Shown: in pieces, positions 16,438-20,510 of the stretch | How positions within the stretch are numbered: position 1 is the first letter of the stretch | Layout: each line of letters begins with the position of its first letter | Assembly (NCBI GenBank): GCA_002507205.1 | Contig: DAZF01000076.1 | Span: 1,556 to 22,065, forward strand | Direction: 5' to 3' | Length of the DNA stretch: 20,510 nt | DNA from: Methanolobus sp. UBA32 | GTDB lineage: Archaea; Halobacteriota; Methanosarcinia; Methanosarcinales; Methanosarcinaceae | The notes under the pieces: model-generated | What the model was told of the DNA's origin: nothing | The model's input: only the letters and a program-made list of their open reading frames with translations | Database searches by the model: none | Made by a program: the position numbers and the translations under genes

Positions 16438-17094
16438 TTACTTACTCTGTTCATCATTAAGACTTTTAAGGTAATTAATAAGTTCTTTATGATCTTTAAC
16501 TATCAGGTCAGCTTCCTGAAGTTTTGTTACATCAAGATATGTCGGTATTCCTACGCAGAACATGCCTGCATTCTTAGCAGATTCTATTCCAAGAGGTGCA
16601 TTTTCTACAACAAAGCATTCTTTTTTGTCCAATCCCAGTAGTTCAAGTGCTTTGTTATATGGTTCTGGATCCGGTTTGCCATTTTTGACATCCTCTCCGG
16701 AAATTATAGTATCGAATATTCCTGGGTAGAACTTTTCCATAAGTGATGTTACAATTGTCCTGTCGGCACCTGATGCAACAGCAAGTTTGAATTTGTTTTT
16801 CATTGAACTCAGGCACTCGTACATGCCTTCAAATGTCTCTGCCCGGTTATTCTCAAGGAAATGTGCTCTTTTCATTTCCAGTATCCTGTCGTACATGTCC
16901 GGTTCAGGAACCCTGCCGGCCTTTTCAAAAAAGATATTGATAACACCAACATGGTTTGACCCCTCTATCTCATAGATCTCGTTTTCAGTGACATGGATGT
17001 CCAATTCTGCAAAAACATCAACCCATGCTTTTGCATGATATGGCATTGAGTTAACGAGAACTCCGTCAGAGTCAAAAATTATACCTTTGAACAT
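16438..17094 (-). CDS. HAD-superfamily phosphatase, beta-phosphoglucomutase-like
   Basis: A 218-aa HAD subfamily IA hydrolase, close in pattern to beta-phosphoglucomutase and sugar-phosphate phosphatases. Motif I is FDSDGVLVNS (nucleophile D8, acid/base D10), motif II VASGA (S108), motif III GKPDPEPY (K140) and motif IV VVENAPLGIESAKNAG (E164). A helical cap domain lies at about 15-85. The substrate cannot be told. It is convergent with aCPSF1 across 60 nt and divergent from the zinc-ribbon gene. The ATG at 17094 has only a weak ribosome site. Confidence 0.85.
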   Translation of the reverse strand: MFKGIIFDSDGVLVNSMPYHAKAWVDVFAELDIHVTENEIYEIEGSNHVGVINIFFEKAGRVPEPDMYDRILEMKRAHFLENNRAETFEGMYECLSSMKNKFKLAVASGADRTIVTSLMEKFYPGIFDTIISGEDVKNGKPDPEPYNKALELLGLDKKECFVVENAPLGIESAKNAGMFCVGIPTYLDVTKLQEADLIVKDHKELINYLKSLNDEQSK

Positions 17095-17193
17095 ATGGCA
17101 TTCTTACAGGTATTTTCTGATAAACATTGTGGGCGAACATATCGGATTAGCTGATATCGACAATGCTTTATTCCAGCATATTGAATTTTAATT

Positions 17194-17412
17194 ATGGATC
17201 CTAAAGATACTGATAACTCCTTTCGTGTCTGTCTCAGTTGTGGATACCAGCGTGGTTTCCATGTTCACTTTAAAGCAATCTCGGAAGGAAAAGCAAGATT
17301 GGGACTAATATGTCCAAGTTGCGGCCAGAGTTATGACATTGGATGGTTTACTGCGGATATAACAGGTCTGGAGCCTAAAAAAGAGGAAGTATATGGAGAA
17401 CTGGATAATTAG
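17194..17412 (+). CDS. Small zinc-ribbon protein (72 aa)
   Basis: A 72-residue protein with two CxxC knuckles (RVCLSCGYQRG, C13 and C16; LICPSCGQSYDIGWF, C40 and C43) forming a single probable zinc ribbon, then an acidic tail. No family name is known to me. An in-frame TGA at 17182-17184 makes ATG 17194 the first start. There is no Shine-Dalgarno, and CTTTATT at about 17166-17172 sits near -25, so the mRNA may be leaderless. The gene is divergent from the HAD gene, and its TAG overlaps the stop of the convergent 330-aa gene by 4 nt. A run of eight T directly after the stop may end transcription. Confidence 0.75.
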   Translation: MDPKDTDNSFRVCLSCGYQRGFHVHFKAISEGKARLGLICPSCGQSYDIGWFTADITGLEPKKEEVYGELDN

Positions 17413-18401
17413 TTTTTTTTCAGTTTCTCCATTTTATTTTTAATCTTTAAAGCATTCTCATTGTGTTTTTTGTTAAGGCTTTCAAACTCTTCCTTGCTGA
17501 GTTTCTTCTTATTCCGGTCTTCCCTTATTTGTGCAAGGACTGCAAGTTCTGCTTCGTAAAGGTCTTCAAGGTCACTTATATTGCCTGAATCATTCTTTTT
17601 GTAGAATAATGCGGCAGCTACCACGATAATCAGTAATATAATTCCCATAATGAGGCTATAATTGTACCCCATTCCTGTTTTTGTGCCGGAATTCTGGTTT
17701 ATGAGGGTGATGCTAAACTCATTGAACTGCGGGGAAGACCATGCATAGGATATGTAATTCATGTCACTGATGACTTCGTCAGCTACAAGTGGCAAGCCTG
17801 ATACTGAAGTGATTGCAGGGATCTCATTGTCTTCATGATGAACAATTATTATGAGTCTTGACACGGGATACTCAAATATTCCCTCTTCACTGATGACTTT
17901 TCTGAAAGTCTGTTCTTCTTCATGACTGTGCACCACGTACCTGATACCATAAAGAAGTGGCATTCCGCTGGAACTGGTATCGCCGTAAGAAGAGAAATAA
18001 AGGAAATCATGTTTTCTTGAGTAATTGACAGAAGTAGCAGTGGTGCTGGCAGTCATGTCACTTACCTGGAATTGAATTATATCTGCATTCTCCGGAACCC
18101 ATAATACGAGTTCCTTGCTGTTATTTGCTGAACTCGCAGAATAAACAATGGATTCACTTGCAACCAAGTAATTATCATCCTCAAAATATACCTCGATCAG
18201 ATGACTGAATTCTGAGGTGCCTGTTTGCTCAGAATCTGTGGAAGTCGCAGATGAGTCACTTAAATTACTTGAACTATCGGAAAGCGCCATAGCAGGGCTC
18301 TGTAAAAAGAGGCAAAAAATACATAGCATCAGGAATACTGACGCATAGCGTGCTATGTATTTTCTGGGGTTTATACCCTTATCAGATGATTGTTTTTTCA
18401 T
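17409..18401 (-). CDS. Membrane-anchored extracytoplasmic protein (330 aa), unrecognised
   Basis: Not a family I recognise. The N-terminus is basic, then hydrophobic (YASVFLMLCIFCLFLQSPAMA, about 19-39), fitting a signal peptide with cleavage near AMA-L. Residues 40-65 are Ser/Thr-rich and probably flexible. The outer domain (about 66-240) is beta-rich (IEVYFEDDNYLVASESIVY, LVLWVPENADIIQFQVSDM). One membrane helix lies at about 249-267 (SLIMGIILLIIVVAAALFY). A charged, probably coiled-coil cytoplasmic tail follows (DLEDLYEAELAVLAQIRED...KNKMEKLKKN). The shape suggests a surface sensor or scaffold, but there is no catalytic motif. A minus-strand TATATAAT box lies at about 18441-18448. The ribosome site is weak (GTGAT). 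The gene is divergent from mrpA. Confidence 0.75.
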   Translation of the reverse strand: MKKQSSDKGINPRKYIARYASVFLMLCIFCLFLQSPAMALSDSSSNLSDSSATSTDSEQTGTSEFSHLIEVYFEDDNYLVASESIVYSASSANNSKELVLWVPENADIIQFQVSDMTASTTATSVNYSRKHDFLYFSSYGDTSSSGMPLLYGIRYVVHSHEEEQTFRKVISEEGIFEYPVSRLIIIVHHEDNEIPAITSVSGLPLVADEVISDMNYISYAWSSPQFNEFSITLINQNSGTKTGMGYNYSLIMGIILLIIVVAAALFYKKNDSGNISDLEDLYEAELAVLAQIREDRNKKKLSKEEFESLNKKHNENALKIKNKMEKLKKN

Positions 18402-18440
18402 TTTATCACAAAATAACTGGATATGAACTAATAAAGTACA

Positions 18441-18448
18441 TTATATAT
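18441..18448 (-). promoter_or_regulatory. TATA box of the 330-aa membrane protein gene
   Basis: On the minus strand AGATATATAATG carries a TATATAAT core about 40-47 nt before the ATG at 18401. The predicted transcript start is near 18420, giving a leader of about 20 nt. Confidence 0.5.
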
Positions 18449-18491
18449 CTCTATTATCCTGTCAATTTTCAGGTCGATGGACAACGAATTA

Positions 18492-18607
18492 TGATATATA
18501 AATGTTTCGTGTTTTTCTTCGGAATCAACTTTTATAATTATGCATTTGATACAAATGTGCGTATATTCATCATAAATAATAATTCACATTAATAAACGTT
18601 AAATATA
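18492..18607 (+). promoter_or_regulatory. Candidate mrpA promoters
   Basis: Two plus-strand TATA-like boxes are visible: GATATATAAA at 18493-18502, giving a leader of about 100 nt, and TTAAATATA at 18599-18607, which sits near -25 relative to the mrpA ATG and would give a leaderless or nearly leaderless mRNA. Which is used cannot be told from sequence. Confidence 0.4.
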
Positions 18608-18628
18608 GGTAATAGAATGTAAGGTTTC

Positions 18629-20510
18629 ATGGATTCGTTTACAGCAATTACGTTAGCGGTTTTTTTGCCATTTATTTTGGCCGGTATATTGCCTGCCATT
18701 GAAAAACTTCTAAAGGATAAAATAGGATGGTACGCGTCCGCAGTTGCATTCCTGAGTTTATTGTTGGTTGCTCAGGCGGCACCGGAAATTATACACGGGG
18801 AGACTATTCAGAGATCTATAGAATGGCTTCCTTCAATAGGTATAAACCTCTCTTTCTATGCCGATGGCCTGAGTGTCATGTTCGGTTTCATTGTGTCCGG
18901 CATTGGTGTGATAATCATGTCGTATTCCAACGGATACATGTCAAAGAAAGAGGATCTTCCCAGATACTACCAGCAACTCCTCTTCTTCATGGGTTCAATG
19001 CTCGGTATGGTCTTCTCGGCTAACACTATTCAGTTGTTCATTTTCTGGGAACTTACAAGTATCACGTCTTTCATGCTTATCGGATACTGGCGAAACAGGC
19101 CCATGTCAGTATACGGCGCAACAAAATCATTGCTCATAACCGCAACAGGTGGTCTGTTCATGCTTGCCGGATTTTTGGTATTACATGCTATTACCGGTAC
19201 ATTTGATATCCCCACTATATTGCATAGCGAATCCATGAGGGAATTGATACACGGTCATGAACTTTTCCTGATCACGCTTATTCTCATATTCATCGGAGCT
19301 GCGTCAAAATCAGCGCAGGGCCCATTTTATATATGGCTTCCTAATGCAATGGAAGCACCAACACCTGTAAGCGCATTCCTGCACTCAGCAACAATGGTCA
19401 AGGCCGGTATCTACCTTATAGCAAGGATACACCCGATATTCTCAGGAACAGATGCCTGGTTCTTCCTTGTAAGCGGCATCGGTATATTCACAATGCTTCT
19501 GGCAGGTTTCCTTGCTTTCCGTCAGACTGACATCAAAGGAATACTTGCATATTCCACAATAAGCCAGCTTGCCTACCTTATGACAATGTACGGCTACACC
19601 ACACACCACGAACCCGGAATTGGTGTTGCTGCTGCAACTTTCCATCTTCTCAACCATGCAACCTTCAAGGCATGTCTTTTCCTCGTAGCAGGTATAGTGG
19701 CTCATGAGACTGCCACAAGGGACATTACGAAAATGGGAGGTTTACGAAAGGAGATGCCTATCACCTTTATTGTAGCCACCATCGGAGCACTCTCCATGGC
19801 AGGTATACCGCCTCTGAATGGTTTCCTCAGTAAGGAGATGTTCTACGAGGCATCTGTTGAGATGGGTGCATTGCTCGGTTCGCCGTATAACGTACTCATT
19901 CCGGCACTTGCAGTACTTGGTGGTGTATTCACATTTGCATATTCTATCAAACTCATTGATGGCATATTCCTCGGAAAAAGGCCATCTAAGGGATTGCCTG
20001 AGCATATACACGATCCATCGATGATAATGCTCGCACCTGCTATCTTCCTTGCAGGTCTTATTATACTGTTCGGACTTGTGCCTTCAATACCAGTCCATAA
20101 TTTCATTGATCCTACTGTTTCAGGAATATTGCTTGAGGAAACACACCTGCATGTAAAACTGTGGCATGGATTCACAACATCACTTATGATGACGATTGTC
20201 ACCTTTGCACTGGGAATCCTCACATACACCCAATACGGAAAGATTGCAGAATGGCAGAACAGGTTCAATGCACGTTTCCCCTGGATAAGTGTCAACTATT
20301 ATTATGATGCAACCGTGGAGAATGCAAAGAAGGTGACCTCAAAGTTCTCCAACAGGATGCAGCCAGGTCCTGTTAAGACATACGTGCTTGCCCTGTTGCT
20401 ATTGACAATAGCAATGTTTGCAATACCTGCAATATTGCTGGCATCAAGCCTGATGCCGCAGAATCTCAATTTCGATATCCCACTTTATGAAGGTCTGATC
20501 TTCCTGTTCA
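18629..20510 (+). CDS. mrpA: Mrp-type Na+/H+ antiporter subunit A (MrpA), 3' partial
   Basis: Large integral-membrane subunit of the multisubunit Mrp cation/proton antiporter, homologous to the NuoL/FpoL channel subunits. There are 627 codons before the window ends without a stop; full MrpA is usually about 750-800 residues. Conserved proton-path residues are present: E141 in FIFWELTSITSFM, K227 and H252/K258 in KSAQGPFYIWLP...VSAFLHSATMVKAGIY, and H339/H343/K347 in FHLLNHATFKAC. The sequence is a succession of hydrophobic helices. An in-frame TAA at 18620-18622 fixes the first ATG at 18629, with AAGG at 18621-18624. NuoL/FpoL of a respiratory complex is the alternative, but YYYDATVENAKKV and the context at the head of a new unit favour Mrp. 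Confidence 0.88.
   Translation, partial: MDSFTAITLAVFLPFILAGILPAIEKLLKDKIGWYASAVAFLSLLLVAQAAPEIIHGETIQRSIEWLPSIGINLSFYADGLSVMFGFIVSGIGVIIMSYSNGYMSKKEDLPRYYQQLLFFMGSMLGMVFSANTIQLFIFWELTSITSFMLIGYWRNRPMSVYGATKSLLITATGGLFMLAGFLVLHAITGTFDIPTILHSESMRELIHGHELFLITLILIFIGAASKSAQGPFYIWLPNAMEAPTPVSAFLHSATMVKAGIYLIARIHPIFSGTDAWFFLVSGIGIFTMLLAGFLAFRQTDIKGILAYSTISQLAYLMTMYGYTTHHEPGIGVAAATFHLLNHATFKACLFLVAGIVAHETATRDITKMGGLRKEMPITFIVATIGALSMAGIPPLNGFLSKEMFYEASVEMGALLGSPYNVLIPALAVLGGVFTFAYSIKLIDGIFLGKRPSKGLPEHIHDPSMIMLAPAIFLAGLIILFGLVPSIPVHNFIDPTVSGILLEETHLHVKLWHGFTTSLMMTIVTFALGILTYTQYGKIAEWQNRFNARFPWISVNYYYDATVENAKKVTSKFSNRMQPGPVKTYVLALLLLTIAMFAIPAILLASSLMPQNLNFDIPLYEGLIFLF

Noticed and set aside
18350..18592. 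80-aa plus-strand open frame in the membrane protein/mrpA gap
   Set aside because: It overlaps the start of the minus-strand gene, has Tyr/Phe/Ile-rich AT-driven composition and no ribosome site.
1..20510. tRNA genes, CRISPR arrays, insertion sequences or integrase
   Set aside because: No cloverleaf, regularly spaced repeat, transposase motif or flanking direct repeat was seen by eye.

Overview
The window comes from a methanogenic archaeon of the order Methanosarcinales, most likely a member of the Methanosarcinaceae. The evidence is a five-subunit CODH/ACS (cdh) operon in the order cdhA-cdhB-cdhC-cooC-like-cdhD-cdhE, together with archaeal information-processing genes (TFE, NMD3, a proteasome beta subunit, aCPSF1/FttA) and the start of an Mrp-type antiporter. 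Genus cannot be fixed from sequence reading alone. Promoters are TATA-type and ribosome binding sites are GGAGG/GAGGT-like.

Layout. (1) 1-7640, plus strand: the acetyl-CoA decarbonylase/synthase operon. Its 5' end lies outside the window, so cdhA lacks its start. Genes are packed with gaps of 0-28 nt. A strong hairpin plus T-rich tail closes the operon. The encoded complex interconverts acetyl-CoA with CO, a methyl group on the corrinoid protein, and CoA. (2) 7641-9148: an AT-rich, gene-poor stretch. It has one unrecognised 115-aa plus-strand protein and, convergent to it, three tiny minus-strand genes (50, 55 and 59 aa). The last two overlap by 10 nt. A 478-nt region with several TATA-like boxes and short palindromes follows. 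(3) 9149-12503, plus: a DUF362-type Fe-S protein, the ribosome-linked protein NMD3, and an ATP-grasp enzyme of unknown substrate. (4) 12609-16377, plus: tfe and an abutting HD-domain hydrolase, then psmB, then aCPSF1, the archaeal 3'-end endonuclease and termination factor. The aCPSF1 stop codon lies inside a terminator-like hairpin. (5) 16438-18401: a minus-strand HAD phosphatase, a divergent 72-aa zinc-ribbon protein, and a minus-strand membrane-anchored 330-aa protein. The last two overlap tail-to-tail by 4 nt. (6) 18629-end, plus: mrpA, cut by the right edge.

The left third is central C1/acetyl-CoA metabolism. The middle is a housekeeping block for ribosome biogenesis, transcription start and end, and protein turnover. 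The right edge is ion transport and energetics. No tRNA, rRNA, CRISPR array, insertion sequence or integrase was seen. The least explained parts are the small-protein cluster at 8143-8670, the NMD3-linked ATP-grasp and DUF362 genes, and several short regulatory-looking elements around tfe, psmB and aCPSF1.
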